Part shown: positions 25,012 to 34,452 of the stretch, one piece after another
How the letters are laid out: every line of letters begins with the position of its first letter
How positions within the stretch are numbered: the first letter of the stretch is position 1
Assembly: GCA_038869735.1 (NCBI GenBank)
Contig: JAWCQO010000008.1
Coordinates: 1 to 41,806 of the forward strand
Source: Candidatus Anstonellales archaeon
GTDB taxonomy: Archaea > Micrarchaeota > Micrarchaeia > Anstonellales > CG1-02-47-40
Length of the DNA: 41,806 nt
Direction: 5' to 3'
Notes under the pieces: model-generated
Told to the model about the DNA's origin: nothing
Database searches by the model: none
What the model saw: only the letters and a program-made list of their open reading frames with translations
Made by a program: the position numbers and the translations under genes

Positions 25012-25614
25012 TTATGAAAAGGTTTCTTCAACCTCACTTTTTCTTATTTCTATTCTCTTAATTGGACCAAATAATTTTATTGGCGGATAAAGTCTCTTTT
25101 GGAGTCTACTGAAAAGTAGTTCCTGCATAAGAGTAGAGAAGTCAGAGTGTGAAGCTATATCTAAAAGCTGTTTTTTTGTTTCGTGTCTTATGATGGTTTT
25201 GACTCTGCTCGATACTTTAGCCCCAGTAACAATCAAGTACTTTAGACGAACTTTTTGATTATCTTGAGTAGTAACGTCAACTACGCCTGTGATTAGAGAT
25301 TTGCGTCGACGGATGATTGTTTTTATGTATGCAGGTATGAGCTCATGGCCTATGAGTTTAGTGTGGGTGGTTTTTCCTTTTACATCATATATTCTTAGGT
25401 CGACTCGGGTGTAGACGCTTGTGGGAGCTGACCCTCCACTAAGTTCGTCTAAACTAACACGAATTACTCGATTCTTGAGATTTTCCTCATTTCCAGATAC
25501 TACCTTTCCTATTTCTTTTTGTTCAAAGGGAGGGGGGGCTATTACTGAATACCAACTTTTTGTCTTCCATGTGTCAACGCCTCTTGACTTTTTCACTGGA
25601 TTTTTGCTAACCAT
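25012..25614 (-). CDS. rps3ae: ribosomal protein eS1 (S3Ae)
   Basis: A small-subunit protein of the archaeal/eukaryotic set. Landmarks are WKTKSWYSVIAPPPF near the N-terminus, RVDLRIYDVKGK, HELIPAYIKTIIRRRKSL and the C-terminal PPIKLFGPIKRIEI. 200 residues is normal. It lies 23 bases after uS15. Confidence 0.96.
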   Translation of the reverse strand: MVSKNPVKKSRGVDTWKTKSWYSVIAPPPFEQKEIGKVVSGNEENLKNRVIRVSLDELSGGSAPTSVYTRVDLRIYDVKGKTTHTKLIGHELIPAYIKTIIRRRKSLITGVVDVTTQDNQKVRLKYLIVTGAKVSSRVKTIIRHETKKQLLDIASHSDFSTLMQELLFSRLQKRLYPPIKLFGPIKRIEIRKSEVEETFS

Positions 25615-25637
25615 CTGTTAAGACACCTCTTAGAAGC

Positions 25638-26093
25638 TTATCTTACAAGCAGTGAAGCGGTTTTTGGGTCATATGTCCAGTCAAACGGCAAACGTTTCGT
25701 AGAGCGATAGTATTTTACGAGTCGCCTTATTTTTGATTCAATGTGTCTGAGTTTTGTTCGGTTGTGTATGTCTGATTTATTTTGTTCAAGATGTTTTCTC
25801 ATTCTTACTGCGCGCTTTATGAGATAAACAAGATCTTCAGGATAATCTATTTTTATCCCTCTCTCTTCCATTATCTTTGTTATTGACTTCCCACAGAGGT
25901 TTTTTACTGATGGGACACCGTAGGTATCACGTAAAAGCATTCCGATTGCGGTTGCACCCATTCCACTCCTTCCAAACTTTTCTATCATATCCTCCACTTC
26001 GTATGCTGAATATTCGACCCATTCTGGACTTATGCGAGTTGATGGCTTTTTTGAGCCAGATTTGCCTCGTTTTCGCGTATGCATTCTTGCCAT
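25638..26093 (-). CDS. rps15: ribosomal protein uS15
   Basis: The archaeal long form of S15, with the N-terminal extension MARMHTRKRGKSGSKKP and the S15 core (HLEQNKSDIHNRTKLRHIES, then LVKYYRSTKRLP). 151 residues. The ATG at 26093 begins one base after the rdgB stop; upstream codons to 26105 would overlap rdgB. It binds the central domain of 16S rRNA. Confidence 0.96.
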   Translation of the reverse strand: MARMHTRKRGKSGSKKPSTRISPEWVEYSAYEVEDMIEKFGRSGMGATAIGMLLRDTYGVPSVKNLCGKSITKIMEERGIKIDYPEDLVYLIKRAVRMRKHLEQNKSDIHNRTKLRHIESKIRRLVKYYRSTKRLPFDWTYDPKTASLLVR

Positions 26094-26094
26094 A

Positions 26095-26652
26095 TCAAAA
26101 CCCAAACCTCTTTTTTAAGAAAATTGCCAACTTTTCAAGTGCAAGCCTCCGGTGTGAAATAACATCTTTGAGATTTTTATCCTCTCCAAATGTACTTTTC
26201 TTTCCCTTTGGAATGAATATTGGGTCGTAACCAAATCCTTCTGATCCAGAAATGCGTTTGGCAATATTACCGACGCATTTTCCTGAGAAGATTTTTATTA
26301 TGTCTTTATCGGCATATCCTATGCATGAAACAAATTCTGCACTCCTATCTTTTTTATTTTCCAAAAGCTTGAGTATGCCGTCCAGCCCAATTTTTCTGTA
26401 AACATAGGCTGAATAGGCTCCAGGAAATCCCTCCAACGACTTTATAAATATACCGCTATCTTCAACAAAAAGCGGTTTTCTGTATTTTTCATATGCATAA
26501 CGGGCTGCTTCTTTTGCAACTACTGCACAATCTTCTGCTCTTACTTCTTGGATTAAATCATGCTTGTGGGCTATATTTATTCCACGTTCTTTTAAAATCT
26601 TTTTGGCTTCTATAAACTTTCCTGCGTTTGAGGTTACAAAGAGGATGTTCAT
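26095..26652 (-). CDS. XTP/dITP pyrophosphatase (RdgB/HAM1 family)
   Basis: Hydrolyses non-canonical purine triphosphates to keep them out of nucleic acids. Family motifs are present in order: VTSNAGKFIEAKKIL, VEDSGIFI with the catalytic Asp, GAYSAYV, GFGYDPIFIP and the closing SHRRLALEKL. 185 residues is full length. Its ATG overlaps the valS stop as ATGA. Confidence 0.94.
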   Translation of the reverse strand: MNILFVTSNAGKFIEAKKILKERGINIAHKHDLIQEVRAEDCAVVAKEAARYAYEKYRKPLFVEDSGIFIKSLEGFPGAYSAYVYRKIGLDGILKLLENKKDRSAEFVSCIGYADKDIIKIFSGKCVGNIAKRISGSEGFGYDPIFIPKGKKSTFGEDKNLKDVISHRRLALEKLAIFLKKRFGF

Positions 26653-29030
26653 TTTATTTCAACTCGCAATTCGTTGCCGGTTTTTATTTCTACCTTTCGT
26701 GCCTTAGATGTTCCTTTTATCTCGTCTAAGATACAACTAAGGTCATGAGGGCTTGATATTGTTATTTGGTTTAACTCCGCGTTGAGGGCGAGGCCGTGAG
26801 CGGATTTATATTGGCGTATTTGAGAAATGATGGTATTTAGTTCGGTACATATCTGCTCTGCTTTCTCATCGTGTATTCCCATTTTGGTGGGCCAGGAGGA
26901 AAGATGGACGCTTTCCTTTTCATCATTCTTAAAAATTTGGTAAATTTCTTCAGAAAGGTGTGGGGCAAAGGGAGCAAGCAATTTAGTGCAGCAGAGAAGA
27001 ATATGCCAAAGGCTGTATTGGGCTGATTTTTTTGATTTTTCCCCATAAACTGAAGGCTGGTAGATGCGATGTTTCACGTACTCCAGATAATAGTCACAAA
27101 AATCATGCCAAAAGAAAGAGTGTATTCGAGAAATAGCAGAATGGTATTCAAAGTTTTCAAAATCCTGAGTAACCGTCTCTATCAGCCTATCAAGCCTTGA
27201 GAGAATCCACTTGTCTACGCAGCGCAGGTTAGCTTTATCAGTATCTGAATAGATGTAATCGGAATTGGCTTTCTGGACCATCCTTGCAGCATTCCAGAAT
27301 TTTATTATAAAGCTTTTTGCGAACTTCAAATCTTGATATGAAAAGGGGCGATCAGTAGCTTTTGCTCCGCTCATTGCTGCCCATTGGCGAACAGAATCAG
27401 CATAGTATTCGGCTATTAGTTTGTCTGGAGGAATAACATTTCCAAGTGATTTGCTCATTTTCTTGCCATCTGGGGCAAGGACGTTCCCATTCAAAAGCAA
27501 CTCTTTAAAAGGTGGTGTCCCTGTTAGTTCAGAGCATCTATATATCGTATAATATGCCCATGTGCGGATTATCTCAACTCCCTGTGGGCGGAGGGATATA
27601 GGGTAGATTCTTTTGAAGAATTTTTCATCTTCTTCCCATTTTGATATTATTAGGGGAGTTATGCTGGAATCAATCCAACAGTCGCATGTTGAAGTTTCTG
27701 GGGTGAGAGGGGAGGAACATTTTGGACACCGGCGAACTGGGTCTGTAGGAGGATTTACGGGTAGTTCTTTTTCGCTTGCAGTAAAGATTTCATTGCAGGT
27801 AGTGCAGAGCCAAAATGGGAGGGGAGTTCCGAAGACTCGCTGACGAGAGATAACCCAATCCCATTCAACGAAATTTGCCCAGTCCTCAAGGTATCGTATT
27901 GTAAATGATGGGGTCCATTTCATTTTTTTGGCAGCGGAAATTATTTTCTCGCGCTTGTCTTTTATTTTAGCAAACCATTGCTGGGATTGGATGAGCTCTA
28001 CCAGCGATTTACACCTATCGTGGATTTTTGGATGTTGGATTATTTTCTCTTTCTTTACAATTTTTCCTTCATTTTCTAATTTTTCAACAATTTTTATTCT
28101 TGCCTCTTCGCATTTTAGTCCAGAATACTCTCCCGCATTTATGAGTCGTCCAAATCTGTCAATGGCATCTATGACAGGTAGTTTGTAGCGATACATCCAG
28201 ACAACATCTTGTTTATCTCCAAATGTGCAAACCATGACAAGGCCGCTTCCGAACTCAAAATCAACTTCTTCATCAGAATATATTGGAATCTCCTTTCCAA
28301 GTGGAGTTATTGCTTTCTTTCCTTTAAGGCTTTTGGAATATCTTTCGTCAGATGGATGGTAAAGCACTGCTACGCACGCATGCAAGAGTTCGGGACGCGT
28401 CGTAGCGATGAGGATATCTTTTCCTTCACAATCGAATTTTAGGTAATACAATTCTCCGCTAAGCTCAATTTCTTCGGTATCTGTCTTCGCTATTGCGCTT
28501 TGGCACTTTGGACACCAAAAAACAGGGTGTGTTGCACGGTATATCTCTCCTTGTGAATACATTTTCAATATGGAAAGTTGGACTTTCTTCCAATATTCCG
28601 GCGACATTGTTTTGTATTCGTATCTCCAGTCTGGTGATAAACCTAAAGAGATCATTTGAGACTTCATTTTTTTTATGCATTCCTCAGTCCAGGAGATGCA
28701 GAGTTTTCTGAATTCTTCCGGATTCCTTTTCCCATATTTCTTTTCAACTATTGATTCTGTAGGAAAACCTTGGCAGTCCCATCCTTGGGGATAATAAACA
28801 TTAAATCCACGCATCCGTTTGTATCTTGCTGCAAAATCAAAATAACAGTAGGAGAGAACATGACCCATATGAAGTTCACCACTTGTAAATGGAGGTGGAG
28901 TGTCAATTGAGTAGATCTCTTTTGATGAATCTGATGAATCAAAGATATAGATACCGTTTTTTTCCCAAAACTCCTGCCATTTTTTTTCTATTTCGAGAGA
29001 ATAATCTTTTGATGAATCCCATTTAGTCAT
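26649..29030 (-). CDS. valS: valyl-tRNA synthetase
   Basis: Class I synthetase. HIGH is HMGH at residues 54-57 after PPPFTSGEL. The CP1 editing domain has ATTRPELLHACVAV. The KMSKS motif (DGKKMSKSLGN) is near residue 520. CDCWIDSSITPL fits the archaeal ValRS type rather than IleRS. An anticodon-binding helical domain follows (WILSRLDRL, FFWHDFCDYYLE). From the ATG at 29030 it has 793 residues, shorter than bacterial enzymes because the C-terminal coiled coil is lacking, as is usual in archaea. The start overlaps the end of the MBL gene by eight bases. Confidence 0.95.
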   Translation of the reverse strand: MTKWDSSKDYSLEIEKKWQEFWEKNGIYIFDSSDSSKEIYSIDTPPPFTSGELHMGHVLSYCYFDFAARYKRMRGFNVYYPQGWDCQGFPTESIVEKKYGKRNPEEFRKLCISWTEECIKKMKSQMISLGLSPDWRYEYKTMSPEYWKKVQLSILKMYSQGEIYRATHPVFWCPKCQSAIAKTDTEEIELSGELYYLKFDCEGKDILIATTRPELLHACVAVLYHPSDERYSKSLKGKKAITPLGKEIPIYSDEEVDFEFGSGLVMVCTFGDKQDVVWMYRYKLPVIDAIDRFGRLINAGEYSGLKCEEARIKIVEKLENEGKIVKKEKIIQHPKIHDRCKSLVELIQSQQWFAKIKDKREKIISAAKKMKWTPSFTIRYLEDWANFVEWDWVISRQRVFGTPLPFWLCTTCNEIFTASEKELPVNPPTDPVRRCPKCSSPLTPETSTCDCWIDSSITPLIISKWEEDEKFFKRIYPISLRPQGVEIIRTWAYYTIYRCSELTGTPPFKELLLNGNVLAPDGKKMSKSLGNVIPPDKLIAEYYADSVRQWAAMSGAKATDRPFSYQDLKFAKSFIIKFWNAARMVQKANSDYIYSDTDKANLRCVDKWILSRLDRLIETVTQDFENFEYHSAISRIHSFFWHDFCDYYLEYVKHRIYQPSVYGEKSKKSAQYSLWHILLCCTKLLAPFAPHLSEEIYQIFKNDEKESVHLSSWPTKMGIHDEKAEQICTELNTIISQIRQYKSAHGLALNAELNQITISSPHDLSCILDEIKGTSKARKVEIKTGNELRVEIK

Positions 29031-29859
29031 TGAAATCACTAAGTCTCTTCGTGGACTTTGGCTTGCTTTCACTTTTGAATAGGTCACCATCCAACTCGTA
29101 TTTTCCTCCATCTTTTGCAGCAATTGTTTTTACACCTGTGGCATCAGTTATCTTCTGAGCTTCCAACCAAGCTGGATTTTTGAAAAATTTCATTCCAAGA
29201 TGAGTCAGTATACATAAATTAGGCTTTGCAACTTTTAAAATTTCTATCGTATCCTCACTAGAAAGATGGTCTGGAATCCCGGACCCCTTGGGCTTAAGAT
29301 TATTTATTACAAGGCAATCGCACTCTTTAAAGAGAAGGCCTAGGTCGGAGAAGTATTCTGTATCCGAAATATAGCCAAGCGTTTCACCTTCATGATGTAG
29401 TTTGAAGCCGAAATTTGAAGGTTCATCGTGCCTGAGGCCTATTATTTCCATCATAAAGGATTTTGAGTTCATTTTTTCTTCTATTTTTGTTCCGTTGGTG
29501 GCTACTATTCTTTTTAATGGGAGGTTCTGATGATAAAGCGAAAGAGCCTTGTCTCCTTTTTCGTCTCCCTCCAGAGCATTCTTGCTTCCTATTAATATCC
29601 CTCTTTTCTTTAGACCGTAATAGGTCATTGCTTCACATAAAACAGCTGCATCCGAACAGTGGTCTATGTGATTATGAGTAACAACAATAACGTCTGTTTT
29701 TAGAGGATTTTCTTTTAAGCGGACCATGTTTGAGAGTGCTCCCGGTCCTGGGTCTATGTGAAATACAAGGCTACCTTTTATTAAGAAACCTCCAGTGCCG
29801 CGCCACTGCTTTATTAGATTCACCCTCCCCCCGCCAGTTCCAATAAAAACAAGTTTCAT
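29023..29859 (-). CDS. metallo-beta-lactamase-fold hydrolase
   Basis: Carries the two-metal signature THNHIDHCSD (His62, His64, Asp66, His67), later metal-ligand candidates GLRHDEPSN and YISDTEY, and a C-terminal ILTHLGMKF. The beginning KLVFIGTGGGRVNLIKQWR is typical of the fold. It differs from RNase Z and from Int11/CPSF types, and I cannot name the substrate. The ATG at 29859 begins with the first strand; an open frame to 29874 adds only MLIML. First gene of the valS-rdgB-uS15-eS1-NAC run. Confidence 0.85.
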   Translation of the reverse strand: MKLVFIGTGGGRVNLIKQWRGTGGFLIKGSLVFHIDPGPGALSNMVRLKENPLKTDVIVVTHNHIDHCSDAAVLCEAMTYYGLKKRGILIGSKNALEGDEKGDKALSLYHQNLPLKRIVATNGTKIEEKMNSKSFMMEIIGLRHDEPSNFGFKLHHEGETLGYISDTEYFSDLGLLFKECDCLVINNLKPKGSGIPDHLSSEDTIEILKVAKPNLCILTHLGMKFFKNPAWLEAQKITDATGVKTIAAKDGGKYELDGDLFKSESKPKSTKRLSDFND

Positions 29860-29960
29860 AAGCATAATTAGCAAGTTAAGTGTTTTATAGATGTATGCGG
29901 GATTTTGAATAGTTTGGAGTAAGAAAGATTTTTATTGTGGTCAAAAGAAAAACAACGACT

Positions 29961-31616
29961 ATGCGAGTTCTTATAACTGCAGCTTTACCTTATGCCAATG
30001 GTCCAATTCATTTAGGACATATTAGAAGTACATATCTCCCTGCCGATATTTACGCGCGATTCAACCGGCTAATCGGAAACGACACGCTTTATATATGCGC
30101 CATGGATGAGCACGGCACACCAATTGTAGTGGCTGCAGAAAAAGAAGGAAAAAATCCAAAGGAGTTTGTGGATTATTATTATAAAAAAGATAAAGAAGAG
30201 TTTAGCAAACTTGGTTTTTCTTTTGACATATTCCATCGAACTAGCAGCGAAGAGAATAGGGAGTTTACACAGATGTTTTTTGAGAAGCTTAAGGAGAACG
30301 GTTATATATACGAAAAAGAGGTCTCTTCTCCATATTGTGAGAGATGTAGGAGATACCTGCCTGATAGATTTGTAATAGGAACTTGTCCCAGCTGTAGTGC
30401 AGATGAGCAATATTCTGATTATTGCGAGGTATGCGGAAAGGCATTGCAGGGTGGGGAGATAATAAATCCTCGATGCATAGTCTGTAAGGAGAAACCTGTT
30501 GGAAGGGTGGCTAATCACTATTTTTTTAGTCTATCTTCATTTTCCGATAAGCTTGAAAAGTGGTTAGCTGAGAATACCAACTTGCAGAAAGAAGTTGTAA
30601 ATTATTTATTGGGTTGGATTGAGAAGGGCCTATCGGATTGGGATATAACTAGAGATTTGGAATGGGGAGTGCCTATTCCAGGAAAAGATAACTGCGTCTT
30701 TTATGTTTGGTTTGATGCTCCGATTGGATATGTCTCAAGCACTAAGGCATGCACCAACGAATGGGAAAAATACTGGAAGGAAGAAGGATCGGAGATAGTA
30801 CACTTTATAGGAAAGGACATAGCTTATCATCATTTTCTCTTTTGGGTAGCAATGTTGATGGGAATAAATGATGGATTCAGGCTACCGGACAAGATTCCCG
30901 TAAGAGGTTATCTTAATCTGGAAGGAAAGAAATTCTCAAAAAGCAAGGGATGGTTCGTTTCTCTTGGATGCTATTTGGAAAATTTTGAACCGGATTATCT
31001 TAGATATTATGAAACTGCAATTACCCCTCATTCTGTTGTAGATGCTGACTTTGTTTGGAAAGAGTTTCAATCGAAGATAAATAATGAACTTGTTGCCTCT
31101 TTGGGAAATTTCGTGCATCGAACTTTGTCATTGATCAAGAAATTGAATGGATGTGAAGTTCCGCAACCAATTGACCTTGATGAGAAAGATAAGGATATGC
31201 TAATGAAAATAACTAAAGCAAAGGAAAACATCAGAAAACTTATTTCTGAATTCAACTTTAAGGAGGGCCAGGAAATGATGATGGCACTCTCTGATAATTT
31301 TAACCGTTATCTCTCTGAAAGAGAACCGTGGAAAGATAGGGATGAGAGAAGAAGAAAAAATTGTCTTTATGTATGCATGCGTGGAATTTCTGCTCTTGCA
31401 ATACTTATGCAACCCTTTCTGCCTTTTTCTTCTCAAAAGCTTTGCCAAATGTGCGGAATTGAAAAAAAAGAGGTTAGATGGGAAAACATTGATGCTGAGC
31501 TAATAAAACCTCATACGAGAATAGAGAATTTTGAACCGCTATTCAAAAAAATAGAAGATGAAAAAATAAAAAAAATGGAGAGCATGCTCTATGGCGGTGG
31601 GGAGGGCGCTGATTAG
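29961..31616 (+). CDS. metG: methionyl-tRNA synthetase
   Basis: Class I synthetase. HIGH is HLGH at 17-20 (PYANGPIHLGH). The zinc knuckles are in the CP domain (CERCRRYLPDRFVIGTCPSC, then CEVC and CIVC). The KMSKS equivalent KKFSKSKGW is near residue 325, and a helical anticodon domain closes the protein (NFVHRTLSLIKK). 551 residues. It lacks the C-terminal EMAP/Trbp111-type tRNA-binding domain; in many archaea this is a separate gene. The ATG at 29961 is preferred; a GTG at 29937 is open. Confidence 0.95.
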   Translation: MRVLITAALPYANGPIHLGHIRSTYLPADIYARFNRLIGNDTLYICAMDEHGTPIVVAAEKEGKNPKEFVDYYYKKDKEEFSKLGFSFDIFHRTSSEENREFTQMFFEKLKENGYIYEKEVSSPYCERCRRYLPDRFVIGTCPSCSADEQYSDYCEVCGKALQGGEIINPRCIVCKEKPVGRVANHYFFSLSSFSDKLEKWLAENTNLQKEVVNYLLGWIEKGLSDWDITRDLEWGVPIPGKDNCVFYVWFDAPIGYVSSTKACTNEWEKYWKEEGSEIVHFIGKDIAYHHFLFWVAMLMGINDGFRLPDKIPVRGYLNLEGKKFSKSKGWFVSLGCYLENFEPDYLRYYETAITPHSVVDADFVWKEFQSKINNELVASLGNFVHRTLSLIKKLNGCEVPQPIDLDEKDKDMLMKITKAKENIRKLISEFNFKEGQEMMMALSDNFNRYLSEREPWKDRDERRRKNCLYVCMRGISALAILMQPFLPFSSQKLCQMCGIEKKEVRWENIDAELIKPHTRIENFEPLFKKIEDEKIKKMESMLYGGGEGAD

Positions 31617-31641
31617 TGGTTGGTTCTGATTAAATAGTAGA

Positions 31642-32970
31642 TTATATTTTTGGAAGATATGTATTTAGTTCCCAAGGCGTGACTTCAAGCCTATAATCGT
31701 TCCACTGCTGCTTTTGAGCTTCAAGGAGCTTTTCAAAGATGTGGTCTCCAAGTGTCTTTTTTACAAGAGTGCTCTTTTCCATCTCCATTATTGCTTCACC
31801 GAGGCTTCCAGGAAGGGTATGGACGTATAACTTTTTGAGCTTCTCATCATCAAAGTGATAGAGATTCTCTTCAACCGGTTGTGGGGGGGTCATTTTCTTC
31901 TCCATCCCATCCAATCCTGCATTAAGCATGCAAGCAAAAGCAAGATAGGGATTGGCAGAAGGATCCGGATATCTAAGTTCACAACGAGCAGAAGATGTCT
32001 TTCCGGCAGCGTATTTGGGTATTCTGATGAGTGCCGACCTATTAGTTTTTGCCCAACAGATGTAAACTGGAGCTTCATAACCCGGTACTAAGCGTTTATA
32101 TGAATTCACTGTTGGAGCAACTACGCCACACATCTCTCTTGCATGATGAAGCTGGCCGGCAACAAAGAAAAGAGCTTCTTCTGATAGGTCATATACTTTA
32201 TCCCCAAAAAAAGCATTTTTTCCGTTTTTCCATAGAGATTGGTGAGTATGCATTCCTGAACCATTTATGCGGGCGATAGGTTTTGGCATAAAGGAAGCAT
32301 GAAGGCCGTTCATCTTTGCCACTGTTTTTATTACTGTTTTGAAAGTGCAGACGCTGTCAGCTATATAGAGTGCATCTCCATATTTGAAGTCTATTTCATG
32401 CTGGCCAGGTGCTACTTCGTGGTGGAGAGCCTCAACCTCAAGTCCCATTCCCTCCAAGAAAGGCATGGCCTGTCTCCTTATCGTCGCTGCCATGTCATAT
32501 GGGGCCAGGTCAAAATACCCTGCTGAATCGTGAGGCTTTGGATAAGCGTCACAATTGTTGTTATGAAACAAAAAGAATTCAAGTTCAGGGCCTATTTTGT
32601 AGTCATAACCCATCTCCTTTGCGCGTGCCAATGCTTTTTTTAGAGCATAACGCGGATCTCCATCAAAAGGTTTGTTTTCAGTTGTATAAACGTCACAGAT
32701 GATACGTGCAACCTCTGGAGACCAAGGCAGAATAGCGAAGGTAGATGGATCTGGTTTTAGTAGCATATCTGATTCATAGATACGGACAAATCCTTCTATA
32801 GAGGAACCATCAAACCAGACCCCTTCAGAAAACGCGGCATCAAGGAGACGGGCGTTTATTTCTACGTTCTTGACGATTCCGAATATATCAACAAACTGCA
32901 TCTGAATAAATTTTACTCCCTTTTTTGAAACTTCTTCTAAGATTTCCTCTGCACCTCTTTCTCTAGTCAT
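31642..32970 (-). CDS. glnA: glutamine synthetase, type I
   Basis: Makes glutamine from glutamate, ammonia and ATP. The beta-grasp N-domain (QMQFVDIFGIVKNVEI) is followed by WFDGSSIEGF, metal and substrate loops (GPELEFFLF, EVAPGQHEIDFKYG), NGSGMHTHQSLW, and the closing RCELRYPDPSANPYLAFA. 442 residues is the short GSI-alpha size; I see no clear adenylylation loop. A GGAGGT lies ten bases before the ATG. It is divergent from an Lrp-type regulator, the likely controller. Confidence 0.96.
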   Translation of the reverse strand: MTRERGAEEILEEVSKKGVKFIQMQFVDIFGIVKNVEINARLLDAAFSEGVWFDGSSIEGFVRIYESDMLLKPDPSTFAILPWSPEVARIICDVYTTENKPFDGDPRYALKKALARAKEMGYDYKIGPELEFFLFHNNNCDAYPKPHDSAGYFDLAPYDMAATIRRQAMPFLEGMGLEVEALHHEVAPGQHEIDFKYGDALYIADSVCTFKTVIKTVAKMNGLHASFMPKPIARINGSGMHTHQSLWKNGKNAFFGDKVYDLSEEALFFVAGQLHHAREMCGVVAPTVNSYKRLVPGYEAPVYICWAKTNRSALIRIPKYAAGKTSSARCELRYPDPSANPYLAFACMLNAGLDGMEKKMTPPQPVEENLYHFDDEKLKKLYVHTLPGSLGEAIMEMEKSTLVKKTLGDHIFEKLLEAQKQQWNDYRLEVTPWELNTYLPKI

Positions 32971-33019
32971 CTAGCACAGCACCTCCACACAGTTTTTTTG
33001 ATTTGGGTTTTTATTGAAC

Positions 33020-33076
33020 CATAATTTATATTTTTTGTAAAAAAAATGAAATAAAAGATAAGATTTTTATAAAAAA
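33020..33076. promoter_or_regulatory. divergent promoter region glnA / lrp with AT-rich palindromes
   Basis: On the minus strand AAAAATATAAATT (reverse of about 33024-33036) can serve glnA. On the plus strand TTTTTATAAAAAA (33064-33076) can serve the regulator, leaving a leader of about 60-70 bases. Two inverted repeats coincide with these boxes: TTTTTT-GT-AAAAAA (33031-33044) and TTTTTATAAAAA. Lrp-family proteins bind such AT-rich palindromes, so the regulator probably acts on both genes. The boxes are read by eye only. Confidence 0.45.
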
Positions 33077-33163
33077 CGAAACAAATATACAAAGAAATAA
33101 GTTAAAAAAGCTCATAATCGAACATTTGAACCGGTGTCAAGGAGTGTCAGGGAGGCAGAGTCT

Positions 33164-33613
33164 ATGAAGCTTAGCAAAAATGAACAAAAGATATTGGAGG
33201 TAATTGCAAAAGATGCTTCATTGTCGTATCGGCAGATAGCAAAAAGATGCAAAGTCTCTCCTTCAACGGTACTAAAAAACGTTGAGCGACTCAAAGAAAT
33301 GGGCATAATAAAGAGGCAGATTTCTATCGTTGACTTTGAAAAACTGGGCTATGATGTCTACGTCATAATTCAGCTTAGAGTTGCTAAAGGAAAGTTGTTT
33401 GAGGTTGAAGAAAAAATTGCTTCTGACTCACGAGTTTTTGGGGTGTATGACCAGACCGGTCAGTTTGATGCCACGGTCCTTGCAAGGTTCAAGAATAGAA
33501 AGGAACTTGATGAATTCTTAAAGAAGATTCAGACTTATCCCTTTATAGAAGATACTGAGACTTCACTAATTTTGAATGTGGTTAAAGAGAATCCAATTAG
33601 CATATTTGACTAA
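33164..33613 (+). CDS. Lrp/AsnC family transcriptional regulator
   Basis: An N-terminal winged helix (LSKNEQKILEVIAKD, then YRQIAKRCKVSPSTVLKNVERL) and a C-terminal RAM ligand-binding domain (VYVIIQLRVAKGKLFEVEEKI, then GQFDATVLARF). 149 residues. The ATG at 33164 has GGGAGG about nine bases upstream; the in-frame GTG at 33134 is upstream of that site and less likely. Family members sense amino acids. Its divergent position suggests control of glutamine synthetase and of itself. Confidence 0.92.
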   Translation: MKLSKNEQKILEVIAKDASLSYRQIAKRCKVSPSTVLKNVERLKEMGIIKRQISIVDFEKLGYDVYVIIQLRVAKGKLFEVEEKIASDSRVFGVYDQTGQFDATVLARFKNRKELDEFLKKIQTYPFIEDTETSLILNVVKENPISIFD

Positions 33614-33658
33614 ACTTTTAAAATATGGCAGAGAATAAAAAATGGGAGGGTGATTAAT

Positions 33659-34426
33659 ATGCAGATAGGTGAAGCTGTAAGATTGTCAAGGATTGTACGC
33701 AGAAACAGAGTTCTTTTACTTGCAATGGATCAAGGGATGGAACATGGCCCTTCTGACTTCAACGAAAAAAATATTGATCCCTATTATGTGCTTGATATTG
33801 CAAGAAAAGGAGGGTTTACGGGAGTAGTTTTGCAAAAGGGGGTAGCAAAGCATTATTTTGAAAGCTACGCAGGCGAAGTACCCCTCGTTCTTAAATTAAA
33901 CGGGAGGACTAATATAGTCCCAAAAGATGAAGTTTATTCTCCTCCTGTTGCAACTGTAAAAGATGCTGTTAACTTTGGGGCAGATGCGATAGGATATACT
34001 ATATATGTAGGTTCACCAAACGAATCCAGAATGTTTACAGAATTCGCTCAAATAGAGAAGGAAGCAAGAGAGTACGGAATGCCGACGATAATATGGGCTT
34101 ATCCAAGAGGTAAATTTGTTCCAAACGAAAAGGATCCAGGAGTAGTTGCATACGCAGCGAGGGTTGCGCTTGAACTGGGAGCAAACGTAGTAAAGGTAAA
34201 CTATACCGGTTCCACAGAGTCATTTAAAAGAGTAGTTCAGGCGGCTCAAAAAACACTCGTGATTTCGGCTGGTGGTAGTAAACAAAGTGATGAGGAGTTC
34301 CTCGAAAAGGCCAGGGAAGTTATGAATGCAGGTGCAGCTGGCTTCGCAGTTGGAAGGAATGTCTGGCAAAATGAAAATCCGATGAAAATTACGGAAGCAT
34401 TAAAGAAGATAGTCTTTGGAGATTAG
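33659..34426 (+). CDS. archaeal class I fructose-1,6-bisphosphate aldolase
   Basis: A TIM-barrel Schiff-base aldolase of the DhnA/FbaB family. LLAMDQGMEHGP (Asp24) is the pattern of true FBP aldolases. NVVKVNYTGS gives the Schiff-base lysine (Lys179), and WAYPRG the catalytic tyrosine (Tyr148). A phosphate site is formed by SAGGSK and AVGRNVWQ. 256 codons with the stop, usual length. A GGGAGGGTGA lies just before the ATG at 33659. The related ADH synthase of aromatic biosynthesis normally has DHG rather than DQG here, so I favour aldolase. FBPase follows 26 bases later. Confidence 0.9.
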   Translation: MQIGEAVRLSRIVRRNRVLLLAMDQGMEHGPSDFNEKNIDPYYVLDIARKGGFTGVVLQKGVAKHYFESYAGEVPLVLKLNGRTNIVPKDEVYSPPVATVKDAVNFGADAIGYTIYVGSPNESRMFTEFAQIEKEAREYGMPTIIWAYPRGKFVPNEKDPGVVAYAARVALELGANVVKVNYTGSTESFKRVVQAAQKTLVISAGGSKQSDEEFLEKAREVMNAGAAGFAVGRNVWQNENPMKITEALKKIVFGD

Positions 34427-34452
34427 CAGTTAGGTGGAATTGGGGGAGACAA

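Noticed and set aside
29937-29960. GTG at 29937 as the metG start
   Set aside because: It adds eight residues of low complexity before the conserved RVLITAALPYANG start and has no ribosome site. Kept only as an alternative.
33650-34426. The aldolase as ADH synthase of aromatic amino acid biosynthesis
   Set aside because: The active-site pattern is MDQGMEHGP rather than the MDHG type, and the next gene is FBPase.
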